In this document: piece by piece, positions 10,101 through 21,000 of the stretch
Position numbering within the stretch: the first letter of the stretch is position 1
Layout: each line of letters starts with the position of its first letter
From: Paulownia fortunei
Taxonomy: Eukaryota > Streptophyta > Magnoliopsida > Lamiales > Paulowniaceae
Direction of reading: 5' to 3'
DNA length: 64,000 nucleotides
Assembly (NCBI GenBank): GCA_019321725.1
Contig: CM033105.1
Location: forward strand, 14,521,632-14,585,631
Notes under the pieces: generated by a model
Seen by the model: the letters and a program-made list of their open reading frames with translations, nothing else
Databases searched by the model: none
What the model was told of the DNA's origin: nothing
Program-made: the position numbers and the translations under genes

Positions 10101-13100
10101 CAGAAAAGAAATTACTCCATCCGTCCCACAAAGAACACCAAGTCAAATTACTCCATCTGTCCCATTTAATAGGCACAAATGTGTTTGAAGATTTTGAGGC
10201 ATAGATTTACTTTTAAGAGCACTTTATAAAGTTGTCATCGACTCTTGGTCAACAGAAATTAATGCTTATTTTTTATAGGTAGTTTTTGTCCCAATTCTTT
10301 GAAATCAGATTTTACTTCACATTTCAGTTTAAGACATGACGTAATTAAGGGAATCAGAGTTTATTTGAGGAACCAAGTTTGTAAAATGTTTGTAAAAGAG
10401 TAATGAAACATATGAATTAACACAAATGTCCTTGGAATGTAATTCGAAATATGAAATAAATTTAGCCAATAAAGTTAGATTTACTTGGAGAATGTTGTCC
10501 TAATGAACAGCTGCAGATGTTTATTTATGAGGGAGTTATCTTGGAAAGTCTTATAACTAACTGAATTTGTTTACTACTTTTTCATATGATGGCTATCTGC
10601 TTGTATTAATTGTGCATATTTTCATTAGCATGGGTAGCTATTAACGGTGCAAAAGGCAAGTTCCTAGGGGCTAGGCAGCAAGCAAGAGCATGGGCCTTTT
10701 CTCTTTGTTGTTTTTATACTGAAGTGCCATTTTTCAGTGAATGCATTTTTCCTTTTTCAATTTTCTTGGTGCTCTGCGCCTTTTTTTGTAACTGCAGACT
10801 GTGCAATTCTGTACCTTTATTAAAACTTGGTTTGTTTAATTTTATCTTAAATTTTGCTTCAGCTATCTCAAAATCCTAGATTTCTCATAATGTAGTATAT
10901 GTTTCTATGACTTATTCTGATGTTCCATATTTTTTTGGTTGACATAGAACTAAGTTATTGCCTGTGTCTTCTATCTTGAAGTTTGTTTATATCTAGTTTT
11001 ATGTAAATTTTATTGTTTCTATTATATGCTGAAAAAGCGTGCATTTTATGCTTCGTTTCAATTAGGTGCACCCTTGCAGTTGATATCCAATGGCAAGGTG
11101 GTATATTTTGGAAATTATTACCATGTATAGGCAACAGAAATAGCATGGTTTTAGGGAGTGGAGGTGGGCAGGGGCTTAATTGTTTCCGATGCCCTTTACT
11201 TCTTCCACCCTCATTGATAAACTTGCAAAAGTAACATGAAATAAAAGATGGCCCAGTTGTGAATGTTCGTGTTTTATTTAGAATATTCATGGCGTAGGGA
11301 TGGGGATTAGTCATCTTAGTGACCAGTTGTGCACTATTCTAAATTGACCCCACTGTCTCATATTATTTGTTACTCGGTATTGTTTTGGTCAAATTGGCCC
11401 GTCTCATATTATTTGTTACTCGGCATAGTGTTGGTCAAATTGGCCTGTCATTACGGTTGTTCTTAATTCACTTTGATTTGGGGAATGTACAGGAAACATG
11501 TGGCAAGCATACTAACTTTTTTTTATTGTACTTTGTTAAGCATAGATAAAGGTGAGTATTAACAAATAACAGAAAGAAATAATTTAGTTACAGATACATC
11601 AAAATTTTCTTATAGGCATTTCATAATTATACATAACATTCTGGTATAAATGAGTTATTGCATCGCTGTTTCGGATGACTAATCTGATTGATATTTCTTA
11701 TATGTGCCGATCTACCTACTTGAATCATCTTCTTTTCAAGGCATAGAGAATATGATAGGGATGAAAAATGAAGCAATTATGCCTTATTGGCTAAAAGAAA
11801 AAATGGATTGCATGAAGTACAGCAATAACATGCATGTTCTGCATCATGTTATCACATTATTTCACTTCTGGTTTGAGACTCCATGTTTTAAGTTATTTCC
11901 TCTTACCTAAAACACGGAGTTTTCAGGTACTTCAATGCCTTTTTGGGAACCTTTTCTGGTATTAATTGTTTTTGTCATTTTGTGCTGGATCTGCATAAAG
12001 TTTTGAAGGGCTATCATAGCACTTACCTTAACTAATACGGGACCATAATTGTTTCTTTCAAATGATGACTTGTCATTACTAAGATTTTCAATGATTAATT
12101 GTCATTTGTGATGTGATAATGCTGTATTTGGCATCAATTCTTGAATTGCACAATCCATGTTCTCTAATACACACCAGAGTATGGTATGAAATTACTTATT
12201 CTAAATCTCTGTGAATGGATGTGCTTATTAGTTTTCTGCATATGCTCTTATCATGTATCTTGATTGGAAGCTTCTTTACACAGACAAGTTGAATAATCAT
12301 TTTTCATCTCTGTTTTGCTTAGGGTGTTAAACTAATTAATTGATTACAAATGCTTTTGATTTGTAGTTTCTGGAGAAAGCCCTTGAAGAATCTGGTGATG
12401 ATTTGAATTCTGCAATCAAAAGATTAAACGAGCTTCGGTTGAGTGCTGCAGCAAGTATATCTGATGCTTCCCCGGAATTGATACTCAATTTTCAGCCCAA
12501 GGTGCTTCTTTCTTTGGCTTTGTCATTTGAGATCTCTATTTTTAGTGCTTAGCTAGTGATATATGTTACAGATGCTTTCTTATGTTAGTTCATTAGCTGT
12601 GAAATACACGAACGTTCCCAAATCCTTGATGTATCACACTGGAAAACGTAAAATGACCTGAAGATTTTTTTGTACTAGGCATCCTGTCCAAAGCTTCGAT
12701 TCTGCGGTCTTTATTGATGTGACATTCGTAATAAGAAAGATATCCAAAATTAGAAGTGTGGTTGTCTACCTATCCTTTAAATTCTTCTGCCATTTGTAGA
12801 ATTCTCATATGCAGTTTGTTGTTTGCAACAATCACCTTTTCAATCTTGACACAGCCTTTCTCATTTTAATTCATCCTGGTGCAGGCATATCTCCTACTTA
12901 TTGTACTAGCTGATTCCTCTTTTAGGAGAACCACTTTTCATGGGGTTCTCTACACCAGGACTGTCAGCCCTGGCCTAGGGGAAATTTGTATAGGAGTACT
13001 GAACTAAATTATGCTTTTTAATTTTTCTGCTTGGCCTTGTTCCTTTCTCCTTTCAGTTTAATTGACCAATATTTGCATCTAGCACCTTGAGATGTTTTAT

Positions 13101-16100
13101 GATATTTTTATGTCATTTCTGTTTTCACCCGGGTAACTGGTGTATATTTTCATCTTGCACCACTGAGATGTTATATTCCTTAAATCAATGAGCAAGGAAA
13201 TCATTTCCTGCTTTCCGTATAGTCATTCAAGATGCGTAGCATATTTCTATATTCTGATCTTCATACCATGCAAGGCACATTACTTCCTGTTCTGACTCAT
13301 AACGTCATTTATGATCCATTTCTATTAATAGCTGTATTGCTGCCCATGTAAGCATAAATCTAAGCTGTAAATGTGGTAATTAACTCAGAGTTTCAATTAT
13401 TTTAAATGAAAAATCACAGATTCGAAGCCATTAGCCCTTTTGATCGCTTAAAGTGAATAGTTGATAGCCATCGATTTTAATTGAATAAAATTACTAAACT
13501 AGTCATCTCACCTCTTTCTTAGCAGGCTTTATTAAAAAGGGCATCATTAATCCTTTGGATGATTTGATGCAAGTTGCTCTTCTTCTTTTAAACTCTGAGC
13601 TTTGCATCCTCTACTGGCCTGTTTTGATTAATTTTTATTATGTCTAGTTTACAGAGGGGAAGGCAAAGGAGGGAGAAGATAGGATAGGCTTCCCTCGAGG
13701 AAGTGTACCTTTTGGAGTTTGCCTTTGGTTTTAGAGAGAGAAGTGGAAAGGGAAAGGCAAAGGAAAAGAGGGAAGCAACATAGGATTTAATAAAATAAAA
13801 TTACTTAATCTAAATTACTACTAGTCATTTCTTTTTAGTTGATTTATCTCAGATAAGGTTCGTTGAGTCTGTATAGTGCTTTATTCACTCCTTGCCACCC
13901 CATTTGGGAGAAGAAAAATTGGGTGTTGAGGTATGCTTGTAATGTTTAATGCGAGGAGCCCACCCTTTAATGTGACCAAAAGATCAAGGGAAGTGTAACT
14001 TTTCCACTTACACTTTATCAAGAGAAGAGGTAGGGGAAAGGGTAAGGAGGAAGGAATCATAGGAGGGGAGAAAATTACTTAATAAAATTAATTAATCTTT
14101 GTAAGTTTGACTGTTATTGTTGTTTTTGTCTATACTTCGTAGATAAGGTTAGTTGTGTGTTTATAGTGCTTTATTTTCTCTATTCCCAATTTCTAAGAAG
14201 AAAATTTGAGTGCTGAGGAGGGGTCATTCCATGATGCATTGGTTGTGTTGGAGCTGATGTCTTTCTAATTTCATAAATCATTGAAGTTTGAAAGGTAAAA
14301 ATCTTTTCTTCTAGATGAATAAGTTCCGTCTCCTCTGGTTTATAGATGCTAATGAACAATGGGAAATTTGTCCTTCGCCAGACCTCTATGATGTCAAACG
14401 ACATGGTGGTTTGTTATAATGCTTCTAAGGGTGTTAGTTAAGCACAATGAGGCAAATTCTAGTTGCCTTGAACTATTTCATGCACTTCTTTTCAAAGGTT
14501 ATATTCCTTAGCTTGGTATGCTAAAAAAATAATATGAACATTAGGCTAAGCTCATGTTAAGTATCAGTAGAGGCCCATTGACCCCAGCTCCAGTGTCCTT
14601 TCTTTTTCAAAGGTTAAATTTATACGCCGCTCCCCACACCCCCCCACCGGGGGGGGGGGGGGAAGGAGAAAAGCCTCCATAGTGGTAAGCTTGAAATCTA
14701 ATATGAGCTTTAGGCCAAGCTCAAGCGTACCAAACTCCATCTTTTCGAGGCTATGCTATGGTCCAAAAACACATCTCCTTGATTAATATTCTTTAAGAAC
14801 TGTTGGTAAATTACTAAATATTCTTTGCTTTCCTTCTAATGCAAGTATTAGATCTAGGTACTTTAGGTTTATAAGTAATTATTTTATGAGCTGAGTCCAC
14901 AGTGAAAGCTACCCTTTTAAGCCATGTATAATCTGAGATTCGACTTTCCACCTGTGGCTCAGATTCAATTTGGTTTCAACAAGTTTGGTTTGTGAAAAGT
15001 ATCAACCCAAGCATGGTAATTTCAAGCTAGCTAATCTCTCTGAAAATCGTACTCTAATCCTAGGTGAAGATATATTCAAGGATTATTACTGATTGCAGCT
15101 TTCGCCACCATGAATATATTTCATTGAAAATGAAAGATGAAATAATGTTGTATGACTTTGTCTACGTGCATGGATTTCTGCCAAGCACCTAAAGTTTTTA
15201 GTGTATGTTAGTTGTTTCTTTTTTAGTTGAATCTTGCTTATGTAGTGAAAAGCAGTTAATTCTGTATTGAGCATTAATTCTTTGTTGAGCAAGGATACAG
15301 GTGAAACTAGATGTGAAATAATTCCGCAGAAATAGATGCTCGATCACTTCCCTTCTTTGTTTTTACAACTTGTCGTTGTCCGAGTAATCATGATAGATGT
15401 CTTTTCTATTGAAGAAGCTATTAACATCTATGAATTTAATGAAATTAAAGATCCTTCATCCTTTATACTCTCTAATGCCATTGAATCTGTACTTGTGCTC
15501 TCCTTTTCTTATGCCTTCCTCTGGCTGTCATGGTTCAAAGTATTGGTCAAATTGTACTCGGATTGGTCCTTGCCATTCCAAGAAATGATATCAATTATTT
15601 TGCGATCCTAACTGTATTGGCCAAAGATCCGATAATATTGGATTGTATAAGTTGACATCATGATATATCAGTCCTCTTGGAAATTATCGAGATAATATCA
15701 GATTGTCTTGAATGTTATTGCAAATAATGGAGCTTAAATTTCTCTCTTGAGAACTGCTTTGTCCTTTGATTTAGTGGATGTTTTACTATTTTACAATGAA
15801 ATTTGTTGGTCATCTCTTTTCTATTACAAATTTTAAGCTTGACCGTGTCATTATGTTTAACTTTGTACTGTTTTATGTACTAAAAGTTGACCATGCCTGA
15901 GATATGATAGTATTAACTAGTTTTGACCCTTAGCAATTACAAAATTTTCATGCCTGGTTGATCTTTGCTGGATGCTGAACAAAATAGAAGAAATCTTTTA
16001 GAATACAAATGAGATCAGTTTCTCTTAAATCTGTCCATTACACTTTCCATACCTCCAGTACTAAATTATGTACATTGAGTTTCTGCACAAGAGTTCAATA

Positions 16101-17323
16101 TACCCCTTAAAATGAATGGAGTTGGAAAATATTTCATTTAATGTGAAGCTTGCCAGGGTAGCCATCTCTCTTGAATGGAAGTTTTCTTAGCAATTTTAAC
16201 AATTTTTGTGACTGCAGAAGGCTAGGTGGGACGACACAGTCCAGAGTCATAGATGCGTAAGAAATTTTAAGTTTTACTCCATTCTCAAACCTACACTGTC
16301 CATCATGAAAAAAATGTGGATTTAGGTCCTTGTTCGACAAAGTATAACTGGTTCTTTTCAAAGAATTAGCTGCTGGTTCTCTTGGATGAAATATTGCCCG
16401 AGGTGCCAATGGAAGTTGAAGCCATGAACCTGCTATAGTTGCTGATTAGCTGTGTGGACTTTAACTCTAACCCCTCATCCTGCCATGTTTTCTATTTTCT
16501 GTTTAATTATATGTTTTTGTGGTGGTTTTGAAGTCCTGCCGTTTCTTCACAGAATTCGTGATATTTATTGATGCACTTAACTCTATAGGGACGATTGAGT
16601 ACTTGTTTTCTTATTGCAATTTTTAGGCAATTATGACTATGAATATTGTTGCATATGGCTAACATCATTATACTTTATTTCAAAATGCAGGTACAGTGGT
16701 AAATAATGGGGGCTCTGCTCCAAGTGAGGAACAAACTGAGCGAAACCATTTTCCAGCAGATGGTGCAGAGTGGGTGGAGCTCTTGGTTAGAGAAGTGTTA
16801 AATGCGTCAAACATAGAGGATGCTAAAGCACGTGTGTCGCAAGCACTCGAGGCATTGGAGAAGTCATTTGTGTGAATGCAATGCACAGGCTGCCCAGAGC
16901 TTTCAGAAGGTGTGTTATTATATGTTAAACCTGCTAACCTTCTGTACAGAATCCCCTTATTGATTTAGATCATGTTAGGGTCATTATTTTAGTATTATCT
17001 GGCAATTAATTTGCATCTTCTTCCTTTTCCTTTTTGGTTGGAATCCTGTTGATTTTTTCCCCATTTGTTGGGGTGATTAGTATAATCTGAAAATTGCTAA
17101 TGTTCTTGCTACTTGTTTTATAAAATTTACACGTGTCAATTCTTTTTAGGAGAACATTTTGCTAAAGCAGCAACTAGAAGTGCTCATACAGGAAAACACT
17201 ATTTTGAAGCGGGCAGTTTCTATCCAGCATGAGCGACAGAAGGAGTTTGAGGAAATGGGCCAGGAGCTGCATCAGCTGAAACAGCTAGTATCTCAATACC
17301 AGGAGCAGCTGAGAACTCTTGAG
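7140..17323 (+). CDS. CUE-domain ubiquitin-binding protein (spliced, incomplete, lesions in exon 3)
   Basis: Resembles the plant 'ubiquitin system component Cue' family (Arabidopsis At5g32440 type), whose CUE domain binds ubiquitin; the exact role is not established. Visible exons: 7140-7355 (72 codons, starts MSAVVCGKRS, Ser/Pro-rich, ends LDHLVALFPDMDRQ, the first CUE helix), 12367-12501 (45 codons, FLEKALEESGDDLNSAIKRL, the rest of the CUE domain with the di-Leu type helix), 16691-16909 (GAEWVELLVREVLNASN block) and 17150-17323 (58 codons, coiled coil, ENTILKRAVSIQHERQKEFEE). All four have consensus splice sites. The CUE domain is split by a 5-kb intron. Exon 3 is 219 bp, phase 0 to phase 0, but its conserved frame is shifted by one base at the start (after the acceptor) and shifted back by an extra T near 16872, so the assembled frame hits TAA after three codons. 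The conserved last exon is not present; it would fall at the N gap. Either a recent pseudogene or a sequencing-error problem. Confidence 0.82.
7358..7440 (+). repeat. Homopolymer runs at the start of intron 1
   Basis: A T-run of about 18 lies immediately after the exon 1 donor, followed by a C-run of about 18 at 7410-7428, CT repeats and a T/G-run. These are polymerase-slippage tracts within intron 1. They are prone to length errors. Confidence 0.8.
9700..10260 (+). repeat. Tandem Stowaway/Mariner-like MITE fragments in intron 1
   Basis: A unit of about 210 bp starting with GGGAG...GGAGGGAG...ATATAATGAGTAG is present twice in tandem (about 9713-9925 and 9927-10140), plus a shorter third partial copy from about 10141. 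Each unit carries a CCATTTAATAGG(C/T)ACAAATG(C/T)GTTTG(G)AAG segment and a CACTTTATAAAG...TCTTGG(T/C)CAACAGAAA segment. The junctions contain ATTACTCCATC(C/T)GTCCCA, the usual terminal sequence of plant Stowaway MITEs. No ORF with transposase features is present. Confidence 0.75.
11353..11445 (+). repeat. 46-bp tandem repeat in intron 1
   Basis: Two adjacent copies of a unit beginning GTCTCATATTATTTGTTACT and ending GGTCAAATTGGCC, with three or four differences. The wording again resembles the terminal part of a Stowaway-like MITE. It lies within intron 1 of the CUE gene. Confidence 0.75.
13640..14230 (+). repeat. Diverged direct repeat of about 285 bp in intron 2
   Basis: Two copies share a purine-rich GGGGAAGGCAAAGGAG / GGGGAAAGGGTAAGGAGG segment, then AGATAAGGTT(C/A)GTTG and TTATAGTGCTTTATT, then AGAAGAAAAATTGGGTG / AGAAGAAAATTTGAGTG. 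Spacing between equivalents is about 285 bp (for example 13852 and 14142). This is probably a duplicated non-autonomous transposon. No gene is present. Confidence 0.6.
14638..14663 (+). repeat. C-run/G-run inverted homopolymers in intron 2
   Basis: A C-rich tract (14637-14648) directly followed by a run of about 14 G (14649-14662). It can fold into a short hairpin and is a likely site of length error. Confidence 0.75.
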
Positions 17324-17468
17324 GTCAGATTCACAATCTAAAAACTTGTGAAGCATGTATGTTTTGCTTGGTTAGACAAACTACTTTGCATCCATTATGG
17401 CTTTAATCAGAATGCATATAAAAGAACTAAAAAACGATAGCAGCACCCTAAATTATGAATGAACAAAG

Positions 17469-17568
17469 NNNNNNNNNNNNNNNNNNNNNNNNNNNNNNNN
17501 NNNNNNNNNNNNNNNNNNNNNNNNNNNNNNNNNNNNNNNNNNNNNNNNNNNNNNNNNNNNNNNNNNNN
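17469..17568. other. Assembly gap of exactly 100 N
   Basis: Exactly 100 undetermined bases, the conventional size for a gap of unknown length. The CUE gene breaks off on its left (last visible exon ends at 17323) and the TBC gene begins mid-protein on its right (18056). The real missing sequence therefore probably holds the terminal CUE exon, the intergenic promoter and the first TBC exons. The right edge is a T-run, which may be why assembly failed. Confidence 0.95.
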
Positions 17569-18055
17569 TTTTTTTTTTGGTTTTCTTGCTATCTTCCTTC
17601 AAAATCTGATGTTTTCTCATTCATTAGTTTTTCCTTTTTTTCTCTTTCTTGCTGCCTGCTCCTCCCTGCCAATCTTCTCTCTTCTCCTCTTCAATTATGT
17701 AAAGTAACATCTTTACATAGGGTGGCTAGGTTTATTAGGCTTCTTAATCGCAATAGATTAAGGAGTCTTAAAAGTTTAAGTAAATTCCAATATAATCTCA
17801 GTTTATGATGTAATTCCATAATCACCAAATAATTTTATTTTTAACAATTGGGTCCCTCTCTGTCAGCTGATATTTTAGTCACAGTTGTATCTATCTAATA
17901 TCTCATGAACACTATAAACACCACATATAAAAGTTTATCTTCAGTATTTCTATTAGGAAAAGTGTCGGTGTTACAGGTCATGTTCTCATGGTTTTCTCTA
18001 CCATTCAATTTCTTTTTCCATGTTGGTGAAAATTTTCTCTGACCTCCACTTTCAG
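17569..18055 (+). other. Sequence between gap and first visible TBC exon
   Basis: Pyrimidine-rich, then AT-rich sequence with no recognisable exon. It ends in the pyrimidine tract and CAG acceptor of the first visible TBC exon, so at least its right part is intron. Confidence 0.6.
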
Positions 18056-21000
18056 GACTAGCTTTTCCTCCACTTTATTTCTACAATGGAGGAGTCCGAG
18101 AATTTCTTGCCACCATCAAGCAGCACGTTTTTCTTGTGAGGTATGTATTTTCCAAGTGCAAGTCTTCTTTGCTCATATAACTTCTTTTGTGTAATAAACT
18201 AAAAGAAGTGCTTCTTTTTTTATCATAATTCATTCAAATTGCTATTCATGTGACTTACATGCCACCATGAGTAGTGTAACTCATAACTACCTCGTCGGGG
18301 TGATGATAATTGTTTTTCCTTTTATTGCTCTAAACTTCTGAAAAAGTATTCAAATAGCCTTTGCATAGTTTACAAATTCGACTTAGTAGGACCTAAAATA
18401 CGAGCATTCGTTACTTATTGTTCTTTTTTTTTTCTGTTGGGTAGCCTTCTTAAATTTTTTTTTCTGGTATCCTACCCACAAAATATTGAAAAAATGAGCA
18501 ACCTTTGTTGTAATGGAGCAAGTTTAAGTGTCAGATTTAATATGTTGATATTTATGTTTTATCTTGTTTAAGGAATAACTTTAAAAGTCTTAGTTTGCAT
18601 TCCTAAGAATGTGCTGTCTGTGGACTTCCTCTGGACAACAGCTGCTGCTTCTAAAAGGTTTTTCCAAGAAATGCTGGATTCTAAAGTAATAGATGTTTTT
18701 TTTTTTTTGTTATGATCTGTTGCAATTGCATGCAATGTAATTTTCCAATTTGATGCATGCCCTCTTTTTATTAAATCTCCAGATCAATTTTGGTTAACTG
18801 GAAATTCAGAATGAACGAAATTAATGATGTTCAATATTTATACATGTAATTTGCTGTAGATGATTTATTATTGAAGCAACAAAAGTGAATTATGTGGTAT
18901 TTTAGAATTGATTTTATTAATGAGTTTGTCGTTTGATAGTTTAATGATCTAAGATCTTCATTTGCTTAGTTGATGGTTGGTATCACTGAGGTTTTCTTAT
19001 ATGAAATTAGTTAAGTATGAATTGCTATGCAAAACGAAGAAAAATAATATAAAATACAGAGAGTTGTATCAGGGACATTTTTGGATTAAAGTAGTTTCTA
19101 CTATGAAATGAGAAATATAAATATGATTAAGACGCATACTTTTCTTTTATTTACTGGTTCAAAATTTTTATATGGATTAGAGAATGATGCCCATAAATCG
19201 TGTTGGTGAGTCTCATGATTAAGTTTAGTATTGATTGTTCTAGGTGACTAATGAAAGTAATTAATAAGTATGGCAAAGGATGGTAAGGGAACTACTATTA
19301 AAATATGCTTTCCTTTGTTTATGGTTTGGGAATTTAAAGGGATTGCATGGACACGTAGGATTTTTATGCTATTTCCTCTTTGATATTGTTGATACAAAAT
19401 GTTGACAAGCCTCTTTCTTAAGAAAAAGTAATATTCTTGCATTGTGGTGGTTAACTACCTACCAAATGTGAGAGCAGTTCTATTTCAGTTGATGTTCTTC
19501 TCTATATTGAACCTGATTTCATATTTCCAGGTCAGCAGAAGACGCCAATGTATTTCTTGTGAATGACTTTCAAAATCCTCTCCAGGTATATGGATTTTTT
19601 AGTTGCTTTAATTGTCTTATAACTAAAATTAGTTATTCAATGCGATGTAAGTCGCATTAATGAATGGTTCCTGTCAAATGTCACCTTGTTAATGATACCT
19701 GATTGCTTCTGTAGTTTCCTATGAACAGGCTGATCTACTTTAAATAACTGCTATCCTTTACCTTATACAGAGAACTCTGTCTTCCTTGGAGCTTTCTAGG
19801 GCTGTTTCTGTAGCAAATGTTCCTTCTCCTACTATTGGAGCTAATGAATCCCCCTTTAGTGCTGATCAAGAGAGGGCTGAGTCAGATAAAAACACTGGTA
19901 ATTTTCAGCAAAATGGCAGGCAGAGGCAAAAACATCATGATCCTGCTCGGGATCTTTCAATTCAAGTATTGGAGAAATTCTCACTTGTTACCAGATTTGC
20001 TCGTGAAACAACTTCCCAAATCTTCCGAGAAAGCCATCTTGATGGCTTTTCTCCTAATGAGGAGAGGAAGCATGGTCAGTTGTCACCTGCGTATCACATC
20101 ACAGCCCCAAATGATTCTCCAAAAGTTCCCGATGAGGTTTCTGTACCATCTGATCCAGTAGAGGTAATACTTTCTTCCTTCTTCGCTCTCTTTCCAGTTC
20201 CTAGAACTTTGCCTGTAGTGGACACCTATTTATCGTTTGCCCATCATCTCTCCACAAAAACGAGGAGTAATTAAAAAAATTCCTTGTATTTGGTTTTTTG
20301 TGATTGTGGATGGTTTCTGAAGTTGGAAGTGGGGGATTAAATATAATACATTATTTTATTTATGAGCTGGGAAGTTAGTGTGTTTAAACCCCCTTTGGGA
20401 AATCTCATTGCTGTTGGCAAGTTTAACAATTGGTTCTGGGGAAGGATATTTTTCTTGAGATACTGCCCGTCAGGTTCAATGTAAAATCTCATTGCAAGTT
20501 TGTTTTCAACAGTATGTTTTGGTTTTCCTTGAACTTCTATTCCAGGACTGTCTGATTTAGGGCTTTGTCCCTTTTCACACAGAAAATCTCACCTAGGAAA
20601 CTAATTCTTGGTGAAGAAGCAGCCACCAATGTTGGAATTTTTGAGCTTATCAATTGTAAGGAGGTATATAAAGGAGCCATTTGGTTTTGTTGAGCTTCTC
20701 CGCTCTTCTTTATGTTGTATATATAACCCTCTTTTAGGCAGAAAATGATGTCCAGCTTATTTAGTGGAATTGGTTACAATTTACTTTGTTAATGAGCAAG
20801 GGAATTTCTAGTCAATCTACTTTGTCATTTATACCAAGGATAGGCATGCTGATCTGAATTTCTTTTACTTTTATTCCCATTGTTGGCAATTAATGTATGT
20901 TCATTCATGTGTTAGACATTGAAGTTGGTGAATGCCTCATGCTACTGTTATCGGCAGAGCACATAGCTTAAATATACGATTCAATCCCGAGTAGCATAAT

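Noticed and set aside
9700..10260. CRISPR-like array
   Set aside because: Units of about 210 bp in tandem with no unique spacers, in a plant intron; MITE repeats explain it.
17455..17808. Two open frames running through the N gap
   Set aside because: They are open only because N codons do not produce stops; the flanking parts have no domain.
19817..20161. 114-codon ORF in TBC exon 3 in another frame
   Set aside because: The other frame joins correctly with neighbouring exons and reads as the TBC-protein linker.
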